Below, piece by piece: positions 1-9,723 of a stretch of 27,294 nt of DNA. Position 1 is the first letter of the stretch; every line of letters begins with the position of its first letter. Location of the stretch: NCBI GenBank assembly GCA_015680685.1, contig MNCI01023978.1:1-27294 (forward strand). Direction: 5' to 3'. A program made the translations under genes and the position numbers. This DNA comes from Gnetum montanum. Taxonomy: Eukaryota > Streptophyta > Gnetopsida > Gnetales > Gnetaceae. The notes under the pieces are model-generated. The model ran no database searches, was not told where the DNA came from, and saw only the letters and a program-made list of their open reading frames with translations.

Positions 1-1534
1 ACTATTAGTTAGAATAAATTTGTTTTGGGATTATACGAATTTCCTTGAATATTTAGACCCGTTAATAGATTTGAAAAAGTAAAATATAAAATTCCAAAAA
101 CACAATGGATAGTAAATCAAATGCAACAAAAGACTAATGAGTTCAAAAAAATTAAGAAAAAAATATTATCAGTAGCTAATGATGACCCAACTGCGTTTAG
201 ACATAAGAAACAACATTGGTGTCAAGTCGAACTCCTTGATGGCATTACACCAGAAGCCAGAGCACATCATATAGGCATGTCCCCTGAACTAAAAGAAGAA
301 TGTGCCCAGGAAATTCAACAATTGTTAGAAAAAGGTATGATCCAACCAAGCACTAGTATGTTTTCCTATGTAGCATTTTATGTTAATAAGTGTGCGGAAT
401 TAACATGTGGAAAGAAAAGATTAGTGGTAAATTATAAACCACTAAATGCTATCATTAAGTCTGTACAACATCCAATCCCCAGAAAAGATAATTTATTCCA
501 ATGCTTATAGGGAATACATATTTATTCTAAATTTGATTTAAAGTCTAGCTTTTGGTAGATTTAGGTTTACCCAGAAGATAGGTGGAAAATAGCGTTCACT
601 GTACCAGAAGGACTTTACGAATGGACAATCCTTCCTTTTGGTATTAAAACTGCTCCATCTATTTTTCAAAGTTGTATAGATTCTATTTTCAAAAACTATC
701 CATTTATTCTAGTATATATAGATGACATTTTAATTATGTCTAGGACAATCAATGATCATCTACAACACCTAGAATAGTTTTACCATCTTGTTGACCAAAA
801 TGGATTAGTTCTTTCTCCTTCCAAAAGGAAAATCCAAATAGGAGTTGACAAGGTAAATTTTCTAGGAGTAGTCATTAAAAATGGGCAAATCACTTTACAA
901 GAACAAATCCTTAAAGATATAGCCAAATTTCTGGATGTGATCAAAGATAAAAACCAATTACAATGCTTTCTCAGTTGTTTAAATTACCTATCTGGATTTT
1001 ATAAAAATCTAGCCAAAGACAAAAGATTATTAAATGAACAACTAACTAAGCAGGCTGGACCTTGGACCTAAAAACATACAATAGCTATTCAACGACTAAA
1101 AGATTAGTGTACTAAATTACCATATCTTTGGCTTCCAACCCATGGCACTCTGATCTTAGAAAAAAGATGCCTCTTATGGCTTTTGGGGAGCTGTATTGAA
1201 GGAAGACATCCAAGGTATCATATACGTCTATAGGTATGCTAGTGGTAAATTCAATCCTACTGAACTCAATTACCATTCCAATCACAAAGAACTCTTAGCG
1301 ATAATCCGTGGAATTGAAAAATTTTAATTATTCTTACAGGAAAAGGAATTTATCATTAGATCTAATTTAAAATATTTTGACAAGTATTTACAGACTAAAC
1401 ATTTGAATAAAGTATCCCATACATGTCTTATCCGATGGTCTATGTTTTTAGCTAATTTTTCTTATAAAACTTAGTATGTTAATGGTAAGGATAACTACCT
1501 AGTAGATTTTTTAACTCATGAATTTCAATACTAA
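1..1534 (+). pseudogene. Endogenous pararetrovirus (Caulimoviridae-like) polymerase: reverse transcriptase and RNase H, 5' truncated by the window edge
   Basis: This is the C-terminal part of a plant pararetrovirus polyprotein, which copies viral RNA into DNA. What is seen: an AFYVNK motif with a following LVVNYKPLN block (about 370-450), a PFGIKTAPSIFQ block (about 634-668), the catalytic YIDDIL motif (715-732), and an RNase H domain that includes YASGKFNPTELNYHSNHKEL (1235-1294) and ends near 1531. These blocks are typical of Caulimoviridae rather than of Ty3/gypsy elements. The frame is open from base 1, so the protease side lies off the window. Breaks: TAG at 10, 508, 556, 562, 775, 1105 and 1472; TGA at 46; TAA at 1069, 1325 and 1532; one frameshift in an A-run near 1158-1165. 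It is not functional. The genus is unassigned; gymnosperm and fern endogenous groups are candidates by inference. Confidence 0.9.
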
Positions 1535-2428
1535 CATTCTTGTTTTGCAAAATTATTCTTGAACAAAGAATGGGAGTTTCGCTCAAGTCATAGAGTTCAT
1601 TCATGTCCTTACACTCAGCTTTATCTCTCACAACCCCAAATTAGCAATATTTATAATAAATATCTTAATGATTTGGAAGGGTTTACTCATCAAGTATACA
1701 GGTTAAACCTCAACCCTCAAATAGCTCATACATATTATGGTCATCCCAATCCAATATTAGAAGATATTTACCCATTTGTGCATATTAAAACTAGTTTACA
1801 TATGAATCAATTTGTTGATAAATGTATTAATAATCATGTTGTCCTCCATTGGCCTAGATATAAGCTTTCTGATTGTCATTTCTACCATGTCAATTTCAAT
1901 ATCCCAATAGATCTCCCTATCAACTCTCATCCCTTTTGGGAATGGTGGACTTTGTATGGTCATCAAGTAAAACACTATCCTAAAAATTATAATCACACCA
2001 CCATTACATGATTGCATGCTTCTAAGCATGGAGATTTTGAATATTTTGTCTGCCATGAAACAATGGCCTTTCATGCTTTCCAATCCACTAGTCCAACATA
2101 TTTCCTAACTACAGGTCTTAGCAAAAGGACAAATTGGCAGCATCCTTGGTAGTTGGCATGGTATCAAGATGTCCTAACGGCAATAGCTACTGACATTATT
2201 AAGCATTGTTAACTCAACCACAAATATCCATCCACGCTCGAGCCATATAATTATGATCCATCATTTGGCCACCTCTTTTCAGAAGGTGGAGTATGGCATG
2301 TCAAGTATCATGATCCTCCTTTTTAGTACAATTGGCTTGTTGTCTCTTCTTTTGATACTCCAAATAGCCCAGATATAGGTGAGGATCTTGAAGAAGAGGA
2401 ATCCGAAGATAACAGTAGTGACCACTAA
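1535..2428 (+). pseudogene. Unknown reading frame following RNase H in the same frame (possible polyprotein C-terminal extension)
   Basis: About 298 codons in the frame used by RNase H, with stops only at TGA 2009, TAG 2150, TAA 2210 and TAG 2324 before TAA at 2426. I do not recognise the product. It is rich in His, Tyr, Asn and Pro, contains a HPFWEWWTLYGH segment (about 1928-1963), and ends in an acidic tail (about 2380-2425) with GEDLEEEESEDNSSDH. No in-frame ATG occurs before about 1802, so it may be a continuation of the polymerase polyprotein, with the TAA at 1532 being another decay stop. Alternatively it is a separate downstream ORF, as described for some endogenous caulimovirids. It ends about 130 bp before a TATA box, as expected for the last coding segment of a compact circular genome. 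Confidence 0.6.
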
Positions 2429-2559
2429 TCCGCCAAGTGGAATTATTGTATAATAAAAGTGTGCATGAATAGTAAGATGCAATTAAAGCATGTCCTACAG
2501 TAAGATACACTACCGTGTCATCCTTATCTCTTTGCTTCCTTATCTCTCTCCTTCTCTTC

Positions 2560-2600
2560 TATAAAAAGGATCTCTAGTTCCTTGGTTGGACACGACCAAG
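2560..2600 (+). promoter_or_regulatory. TATA box and start-proximal hairpin of the pararetrovirus intergenic region
   Basis: TATAAAAA lies at 2560-2567 after a CT-rich stretch (2521-2559). About 20 bp downstream, at the likely start of transcription, a hairpin has arms CTTGGT (2581-2586) and ACCAAG (2595-2600) with an 8-nt loop. The position after the last ORF fits the promoter of the pregenomic RNA in Caulimoviridae. The transcription start itself is inferred. Confidence 0.6.
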
Positions 2601-2680
2601 TAGAAAGCAATCTAGCTATCAAGAGTGAGTAGTTTGTAAGTGTGCAAGAGTGAGTGTGAGTAAGTCTGTAAAGCTAAGTA

Positions 2681-2876
2681 GAGAGATCTTAGAGTGAAGC
2701 ACCTTGCTCCTCTAAAAGCATTCCTACTCATGCTAAAAGTTTGTCCAAGCAGAGATATCTTGAAGTGCTGCGCCGTGTACCTTCAAAAGCATTCCTGCTT
2801 ATGAGTCCATGTCTATCTAGCAGAGATATCTCAAAGAGTTGCACAGTGCACCTTTGAAAGCATTCCTACTATGCTG
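2681..2876 (+). repeat. Three tandem 71-bp units, each with a 6-bp stem and 15-nt loop
   Basis: Stem arms are TTAGAG/CTCTAA (2689-2694, 2710-2715), TTGAAG/CTTCAA (2760-2765, 2781-2786) and TCAAAG/CTTTGA (2831-2836, 2852-2857). Start-to-start distance is 71 bp both times and every loop is 15 nt. Each right arm is followed by AAAGCATTCCT. The stem sequences differ, but each change is matched on the other arm. The period is not a multiple of three, so coding is an unlikely explanation. Confidence 0.8.
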
Positions 2877-2904
2877 TAAATTGCCCCTGTATATAGTATA
2901 TAGC

Positions 2905-2910
2905 AATAAA
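2905..2910 (+). terminator. Putative poly(A) signal AATAAA of the pararetrovirus
   Basis: AATAAA lies about 315 bp downstream of the likely transcription start at 2585-2590. In Caulimoviridae the poly(A) signal lies downstream of the promoter, so the pregenomic RNA is terminally redundant. If both sites are real, the three hairpin units fall in the redundant region. The hexamer is common in AT-rich DNA, so this is context-based. Confidence 0.4.
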
Positions 2911-4889
2911 TAGACATTGGTTTGAATGCATCTTGAGAGCATGTCTTGGTTAAGCATGTGAGTAGAGGAAAGGGCCGTATCGCAATTGTGAGCCATTAAG
3001 ATTCCACTGAGCAACTCATTTCTTGGACCTATTGTCATAGTATTGTTCATTAAATTATTGCCTAATTTTTAGTATTACAATCAATTATTATTTTCTTTAA
3101 TCCTAGTAATAAAAAAAATCTCAATTCTCATCTATTTTATGTCATTCCATTCTTTTTTGAAGAAAGGTAAACCTAGGTCTATGTTGGTGGGGGTACATCT
3201 CAAAGACTACAAACCGATTCCATGCCATTATTTTGTTAAGGTTTATTAAATAGACTCTACAACCCACAAGGTATAACTTGTTAATAATATATATGATGTG
3301 CATCCTATAATTTAAAGGTTTGATTCTATTAAGTTATACTAAGATACGTGGCTTGCATCTTATCATTAAATCATTGACTTAACCTAATTGGTCACCTCGG
3401 TTTGATAGCCAATGTCAAAGTTGGCTATGACATAGACTCTAGAGCATGATACCAAAACAAAATGGACAAATATGAATCTTGCAAATAGTATTTATTTTAT
3501 CTGTTTAATTGAATACTAACATATGATAAATGACACACACATTACATTTTCTCCTACTTTTTTTAGAAGGAAATGGTTGGGGAGGGTTGTTTTGCTTTGA
3601 CCAAGTTATAAAAGACTATTAATTAAAAACTTAGATTTTGGAGTACATTAAAAAAATTCTCAAGATGCCTTCGACTTTTAAAAGAAATAATATGCATTTC
3701 AATATTGGCAAAGAGAACATGCTACACAAAAGAGCTCTAAAGACTAGGTTTTCATTTTTTTGGATACTTTATACTCAGCTACAATTAATTCTTATGATCA
3801 AGTGGTAGTGTGGAACCATTGTATCCCACTTCCATAATTTGTATTTTTATTCATTAATGATTATTAAGTGTAATAATGTACTATATGGATGTTTAATTTT
3901 ATTAAATATAAGTATTAGTATGACATAAAATACAAGCAAGTATTACTTAGTATTTTGCCTTGTTTAATGATCATTCATTTGCTAAATGTGGCTTGAAACC
4001 ATTTTAGGTAATTCATGCAATAAGGGGAAAGAGACCTATGATGGAATTGATGTGATGGGAAAGATATTAGGTAAAGAGGCCTGTTAAATATTACTTTTAT
4101 AACTATCAATGCTTGTTACTTTAGATGCACATTTGTTAACTAAATGTTACATGTAAATAACTAGTTATTTATGTCTTTCCATTTCTTAAAAATAATTCCT
4201 TTCAAATAACTTAGCTATTTTTTTTAGAAATAATTAATGAGAAATATAGAGCTTATGACTACAAAGATCATGACACTAACATTTTGGCAAACTTAGTGGC
4301 TTGGTTGCTAGATGCAATTGGCAAACTTATGAGCCACCAAAAGAATTTGGCACTTCAAAATCAAACAATAGTCTTGATGACAAGAATAATAATACATTTG
4401 TAAAGCAATCAAGAGGTATAATTGCTAGATTGAAGCTTGTTAATTTCATCATTATTGCAATCCCTTGCCTAGGTTGTCAGGGAAAGAAGCACACATGTGA
4501 AACTAAACACAATTGTGATTTTTCCTTTATTTTTTAAATCATTCTTCCAATATAATCTTTCTTGGATTTTCTTTATCTTAAAGAGAATTTCATATAAATG
4601 ATTTGTTGAACAAATTGAGTATCTTCATCATTTTTTCACATTTATGGAATTTGAAGGAAGACAACATAGCCTAATTTAGAGAACAATTACTTAAAGAAAG
4701 CACTTAGAATTGGGATTGTTTTGCAGATATTATTTGGGGCTTCATGAAAAGCTACATTTAGAAAATATGAAATGATATTTTGGTTGAAACAAAAGGAAAA
4801 AGGTACATTCCAAAGATGCTAACCTTCGAGGTATGAATGCCCAACAAGGATGGTATGTCTTAGGCATCTAAATCATTAGGCTACAAGGC
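2911..4889. other. AT-rich stretch without a recognisable gene
   Basis: I see no supported coding region, LTR boundary or RNA gene here. Short open stretches exist, for example a 78-codon one at 4301-4537, but none shows a known motif or neighbouring support. On the minus strand near 3446-3456, TTGGTATCATGC weakly resembles a copia primer-binding site without an LTR edge. Most likely degraded repeat or intergenic DNA. Confidence 0.5.
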
Positions 4890-4909
4890 TAATGAAACGT
4901 GGTTTGTTA

Positions 4910-5075
4910 GGTGCTGATATCGGACATATCAGACCCTTATTAACCAGGTGCTGATATCAGACCCTTGTTAACCAAGTGCTAATATCGAACCCCTGTTATC
5001 AGACCCCTAATATTTGATGAGTCCCGATATATCGGGTACACGATATCGCGGCTTGGCTAGCGATATCGGATACGC
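4910..5075 (+). repeat. GATATC-rich subrepeats and palindromes in element G U3
   Basis: Units beginning GTGCTRATATC start near 4911, 4947 and 4975 and share ACCCCTGTTA-type tails. They are followed by a perfect palindrome CCCGATATATCGGG (5023-5036) and by CGATATCG motifs (5041, about 5060). The 3' LTR copy (from about 14720) has one unit fewer and lacks the 14-bp palindrome, so the array changed after or during insertion. Confidence 0.7.
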
Positions 5076-5099
5076 AATATCATGGTTCCTGTGTGAGTC

Positions 5100-5107
5100 T
5101 ATAAATA
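5100..5107 (+). promoter_or_regulatory. TATA box of element G 5' LTR
   Basis: TATAAATA in the context GTCTATAAATACAC, conserved in the 3' LTR at 14872-14879. It marks the end of U3 and the expected start of transcription about 30 bp downstream. Confidence 0.7.
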
Positions 5108-5581
5108 CACAATTGGGCACATGGGAAAGTCAGAGGAAGTTAGTATTAGTGTAAGATATTTTTGTCAGTTTTTCCTCTCAACCTTTTCCTCGGTGCATGC
5201 CCATAGTGTGATGATTGTAATTGTACGAAACCTTTATTTAAGTGTGATGTACTTGGACATGCACATGACCAACAATAAACATCAAGATTACTTCATCATT
5301 GTAGCATTCACTTAATTTTAATTGTTATTTATTGATTTTGTAATTAATATTTCTCTACCCTCATCTCCTATCCTTGTTAGTAAACACAGAATGAGTACAA
5401 CATAATCACGAGCATTAAGTGTGACTACTTGGTATCCTAGTAGTGTACCTAGGATATGCACTTGGTAATCCTAGTAGTAGTAGTACACGAGGTCCAAGAT
5501 TTGTATGGATGATTAAGGAACAGATGCTCATCACACTTAGACTAGCCTAGATTCTCCCCTCCCATTTCCTCTTAGTTAGAT

Positions 5582-5602
5582 TCTCTCTCTCTCTCTCTCT
5601 CC
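5582..5602. repeat. CT dinucleotide microsatellite inside element G LTR
   Basis: About ten uninterrupted TC repeats in the U5 part of the 5' LTR. The matching part of the 3' LTR is missing because element T interrupts it, so the original length cannot be compared. Confidence 0.9.
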
Positions 5603-5853
5603 TCCTTAGTCCAATTAAAGTTATTTTCCATTGCCTCTAGGAGTAGCACTAGTTTAGAACCACATCATACACCTCACTCTGGACTAAACCATATGTGACA
5701 ACATAAATACTAGTCTAAGTGGGAAGACACTGAACTTCGATCAATGAGTAACTATCTAGATACCACAACTAGCCCATTTGCGAAGTTTGACCAGATTGTG
5801 CATGAATGCTTGTATTCGTATGGTTGAGTGTAGGGGTACCTCGCCACTCATCA

Positions 5854-5873
5854 TTGGCACCATTGTTGGGGAT
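5854..5873 (+). promoter_or_regulatory. Primer-binding site of element G, tRNA-Asp type
   Basis: TTGGCACCATTGTTGGGGAT directly follows the LTR end. It resembles the TGGCGCCGTTGCCGGGGA site complementary to plant tRNA-Asp used by Athila/Tat-group elements. The differences are C-to-T or G-to-A, as expected from decay of methylated sites. The tRNA match is from memory. Confidence 0.65.
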
Positions 5874-5986
5874 GGTGCTAGTTATCTAGATTAGTTATAT
5901 CATACAAGATCACTATAACAAAGTATTCACAATATATCTCTTAGAAAAGAAATTAATTTCAATTAAGTTACACACAATTCACAACA

Positions 5987-6025
5987 ATGTCTTTCTCACA
6001 AGACTATGACAATGCAACAACTAGT
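5987..6025 (+). pseudogene. Element G gag, first 13 codons, cut by the copia insertion
   Basis: ATG at 5987 follows an untranslated stretch of about 110 bp after the primer-binding site. Thirteen codons run to 6025, where the copia LTR begins. Leaving out 6026-10643 and one copy of the 5-bp target duplication, the frame continues without a stop into 10649 and onward. This supports both the start codon and the insertion boundaries. Confidence 0.75.
6021..6025. repeat. Target-site duplication CTAGT, left copy
   Basis: CTAGT lies directly before the copia 5' LTR and is repeated at 10644-10648 directly after the 3' LTR. Five bases is the usual length for Ty1/copia integration. Confidence 0.9.
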
Positions 6026-6400
6026 TGTGGAATATGATGATTAAATGTTCCGCAATAGAATTAGATAGATCTCATTCATTAATCTATTTTAAAGATGAGA
6101 TCCTATTTATGTAATTCTTATCCAATCCATGTTTTGGACATCCTATATTAAGAAGATCCTTAAATATGATGATGAGGAACATTCCCATGATTTCCGAGAT
6201 TCATACTTATCTCTCCAAATCTATTCTTGGGAGATCAAGGCCTATATAATTGTAGCAACACATATTCATTCAAAATAGAAATAAAATAATACAGAAGACA
6301 TACTAAAGTTAGAAATTTTAACAAGAGTGTTCTTGTTCTAACAAAGTTCTTTATTTCCTTTAAGCTTAGTTCATAGATCTAGGGCCCTTTAGACTCTTCA
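6026..6400 (+). repeat. Copia 5' LTR
   Basis: 375 bp, starting TGTGGAATATGATG and ending GACTCTTCA, directly before the primer-binding site. It shares TATATAATTGTAGCA (about 6243-6257), a likely promoter and start region, with the 3' copy. Confidence 0.95.
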
Positions 6401-6402
6401 TT

Positions 6403-6413
6403 TGGTATCAGAG
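6403..6413 (+). promoter_or_regulatory. Copia primer-binding site, initiator tRNA-Met type
   Basis: TGGTATCAGAG begins two bases after the LTR end. It is the usual copia site complementary to the 3' end of initiator tRNA-Met. Confidence 0.9.
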
Positions 6414-6451
6414 TTGATTAGCTCAAATTCTTGATAACAGATCTCTCTAGG

Positions 6452-7513
6452 ATGGCCCAAAATCATGGATCCATGTCTCTCCAAGTTCCTATCTTCAATG
6501 GAGAGAATTATGAATGTTGGGCAATCAAGATGAAGACATTTTTTATCTCACAAGATCTTTGGGATCTTGTTGAAAATGGATTCCAAGATGTTGATCAAGA
6601 AACATTTCAAGCCTTGAAGGAAGATGAAAAGAATGAATTTAAGGAGCTTCGTAAAAAAGATGCAAAAACATTATTCATCATTCAATCTGGGTTAGATCTG
6701 AAAATCTTTCCCAAAATTGTTATGCATCAAACTAGCAAAACTGCATGGGATGCACTCAAGATTGCATACAAGGGATTATTAAAAGTTTGTGTTGTCAAGT
6801 TACAAGTTTTAAGAAAATATTTTGAATCTTTGTGCATGCTAGATTCGAAGAATATTGATTAATACATCAGATGATTTCAACAAGTTCGAAATGGACTTGA
6901 ATCTTATGGAGAAACGCTTGAGGAAAGCTGTGCTATTGAAAAGATCCTTCGAAGTGTAACCAGATGATATGATCCCATCGTCGTGGCTATTGAAGAAGCA
7001 AGAGATCTTGATAAAATGACCATGGTTGAGCTCGTAGGAAGCTTAAGGACATACAAGCAAAAAATTGTTGAATGTAAGGATTCAACAACAAATGCATTTC
7101 AAGCACAATTTCAGAGGACATCCAATCAAAATCAAAATCAACATCAAAGATCCTCAAGTGGATCCTTGTTTAAAGGACATGGATGCGATCATGGTAGATC
7201 CAGAGGTCGTGGCCATGGAAGATCAAAACAACCAAAGGAAGGTAAGCATTGTGATTTCTATGGTACCAACACCCACAATACTCTTGAATGTTGGTCAAGA
7301 AAGAAGTACGAAAAGAAGGAAAAAGCAAAAATTATAGAACATGAAGATCAACAAAAAGGTGAGAAATTATTTTATATTGAAAAGGAGGAAGATCAACTCT
7401 TGATCTCTACAAAGTTACCATATGCTAGCAACAACAACAACATTTGGTATGTTGATAGTGGATGTAGCAATCACATGACAGGGAATAAGAAATTGTTCTC
7501 AAGCTTGGAAAAA
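6452..7513 (+). pseudogene. Copia gag and protease
   Basis: Gag forms the particle and protease cleaves the polyprotein. ATG at 6452 (MAQNHG) opens a frame with the copia gag N-terminus (VPIFNGENYECWAIKMK, about 6485-6535), a basic RGRGHGRSKQ stretch (about 7207-7236) and the protease active site WYVDSGCSNHMTG (about 7445-7483). The zinc knuckle (about 7245-7292) reads CDFYGTNTHNTLEC: the second cysteine is replaced by tyrosine, a TGT-to-TAT change. Stops at TAA 6860, TGA 6872 and TGA 6968 are all of the transition type. A frameshift in an A-run (7509-7514) moves the protease into the next frame. Confidence 0.85.
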
Positions 7514-8470
7514 ATATGATGGAAAGATAATAATAGGTAATGGAAAGAAGTTAACCATTGTCAAGATTGGATCACTTGCCTTCACAAAAACTCCAGGTAA
7601 CAAATATGTGATTTCCTAGATCTATTTTATTCCAGATCTTTCAAAGAATTTTTTAAGTGTGGGGCAATTATGTTGCAATGGGTATCGTGTTGAATTTGAA
7701 AAAGATGTTTGTAAAATTTCTAAGGCTGATGATGATAAAAGTATTGCACTTATCCCTATAAGCAAGAATCAGATGTACAAGTTACAAATGCAAAAGGATG
7801 TTCATTGTCTCACTGTCACTGAAGACATAGCATGGTTATGGCATGCTTGGTTAGGACATGTTAACTTTGGCTCAATGGACCACATGCAAAAAGGAGAAAT
7901 TGTAAGAGGTATGCCAAAATTTTCATTGCTAGATAATCATGATTGTGGCATATGTCAACTAGAAAAAATTACAAGGTTACAGTTTCCTAGAAAAGAACAT
8001 AGATCTCAAGAAAAATTATATTTAGTTCATATGGATTTATGTGGTCCCATGCAAACATTGAGCCTAGGTAAAAACTGATATATGTTAATCATAGTGGATG
8101 ATTTTTCAAGATTTTCTTGGGGGTATTTTATGAAATTAAAAAAATCAAACATTGGGATTTTTTAAAGAATTGAAGGTGGAAGTAGAAAATCAATGTGGCA
8201 ATTCAATTAAGAAAATTTAGACAGATTGTGGTGGTGAATTTTTATCAATTGAATTTGATGAATTTTGGAAGAAAAGTGGGATTATTCATCAAACAACCAC
8301 ATCATTCACACCTCAAAAAAATGGTATTACTAAGAGAAAGAATAGAACTATGGTTGAAATGGCAAGGTGTCTACTTCAAATGTCAAGTTTGGAGAATAAT
8401 TTTTGGCAAAAGCTTGTGCAACATCAATATATATTTTAAATAGGGTGTCATCAAGATCAATTCAAAATAA
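7514..8470 (+). pseudogene. Copia protease end, pre-integrase domain and integrase core
   Basis: Integrase inserts the DNA copy. After the protease tail (stop TAG at 7617) the frame at 7659-8078 carries the pre-integrase zinc region with WHAWLGHVNFGSMDHM and a downstream CGIC pair (about 7838-7960), then HMDLCGPM with the first catalytic aspartate (about 8027-8050). IIVDDFSRFSW follows (about 8088-8120), and the second aspartate block TDCGGEF (about 8220-8240) sits in another frame after a TAG stop. An extra A in a run near 8316-8322 shifts the frame again. Not functional. Confidence 0.85.
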
Positions 8471-9195
8471 TACTCCATATGAATTATGCAATGTATATTC
8501 ACCCAATATCTCTGATTTGAAAATTTTTGGTTCACCATGCTACATTTAAATTCCAATACAAAAAAGACAAAAGCTAGATAAATAGGGATAGCCATGTATT
8601 TTTGTTGGATATTATGCAAATTCCAAAGCATATAGGTGCTATGATGTTGTAAATAAAAATGTGGTTGATTCATGTGACGTAAATTTCATGGAAGAAACGT
8701 TTCAACATTATAGCAGCATGAACATCCATGATGCTATTTCTCCTCACTTTTCTACTACTGCCAAAAACATGCTTGTTGTTGCCAATTCGGGACATGGATA
8801 TGTGGTAGCAATAAACCAATGATTACCACAGCATACACAACCCTGGCATGATCATCCAATGCAACACCATCCTCAACTTTCATTTCCTCTTCAAGGGCAT
8901 ACCTCTACATCAATGCCTTCTCAAATCATTTCATCTACAACACCTTCTACCTCAACAATGTCAACCTCTCGGTAGATTCCAGCCACCTCTCAGCCAGCTC
9001 AATGTCATCTAGCCACCAACATGTTGGATACAAATTTTACACAATGCATAACAAGAAGTCACTTTCATGGAGACATAGCTTCACCAACCTAGGACGTGTA
9101 CTCTCTTGCAAATGCTCTTTTCAATATGATGGATGATGAATTTTTTGTACTACTTATGCCAATGGGGGAAGCGATGATGATTTAATGGAACCATC
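8471..9195 (+). pseudogene. Copia integrase C-terminal part and linker to reverse transcriptase
   Basis: Decayed coding DNA with copia signatures such as DLKIFGSPCYI (about 8515-8550) and CIFVGYYANSKAYRCYD (about 8597-8645), followed by a Ser/Thr/Pro-rich linker (about 8700-9100). The linker has low complexity and several stops. The end is set by the start of the reverse transcriptase block near 9196. Confidence 0.7.
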
Positions 9196-9723
9196 CATAG
9201 TCGTCGAAGCTACACAAGATGACCGTTGGATTGATGCCATAGAGAAAGAGCTACTTCAAATTAATAGAAACAACAATATACAAAAAGGTATCTAGAGATG
9301 ATTTTATTTGTGTTTGTTTATATGTAGATGATTTAATCTATTTTTCATCTACAATTGCATAATTTTCTTAATGCCATGAAAAAGGAATTTGAAATGTCTA
9401 ATTTAGGGAAGATGTCATACTTTTTTGGTTTTCAAGTTATCCAAAAAACAAAATCAATTTCCATATGCCAAATGAAATTTTCCCAATCCTTAATTGAGAA
9501 ATTTGGCATGATTAATTGTAATCCTTCAGACCCATCACTTGCCCTTGGTATAAAACTTACCAAGGATGACAAATCCGCCTCTATTAACCCTTCACTATAT
9601 AGATCCCTTGTTGGTAGTTTAATGTATCTTTTCAATACTTATCCAGATATCCAATATGTTGTAAACTACCTTTCTTGCTTCATGCAAGATCCACATGAAT
9701 CACATTCGAAAGCTGCAAAATAG
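9196..9723 (+). pseudogene. Copia reverse transcriptase with internal deletion
   Basis: The domain starts normally (DDRWIDAIEKELLQI, about 9217-9261) and the catalytic YVDD is present (9321-9332), followed by EFEMSNLGKMSYFFGFQVIQ (about 9385-9445). Only about 50 bp separate the N-terminal block from the FICVCLYVDD strand, whereas about 150 residues are expected. The fingers and much of the palm are therefore deleted. A frameshift lies near 9350-9360 and TAG ends the segment at 9721. Confidence 0.85.

Larger units (their letters stand above)
4890..5853 (+). repeat. Element G 5' LTR
   Basis: The 5' end is fixed by comparison with the 3' copy: TAATGAAACG here versus TGATGAATCG at 14704. The 3' end is TCATCA at 5853, directly before the primer-binding site; it is the reverse complement of the TGATGA that opens the 3' copy. 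The first 600 bp match 14704-15263 at roughly 90% by eye. U3 runs to a TATA box at 5100. Length 964 bp. Confidence 0.8.

Noticed and set aside
1796-2083. Minus-strand open frame
   Set aside because: It lies opposite the post-RNase H frame and is explained as its shadow.
2279-2510. Two overlapping minus-strand open frames with hydrophobic stretches
   Set aside because: They lie opposite the acidic tail of the plus-strand frame and the intergenic region; no independent support.
3440-3470. Minus-strand TTGGTATCATGC, resembling a copia primer-binding site
   Set aside because: No LTR edge or gag follows in that orientation, and the match to the tRNA-Met type is incomplete.
4301-4537. 78-codon plus-strand open frame in AT-rich DNA
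   Set aside because: No recognisable motif, the protein looks random, and no promoter or splice context supports it.
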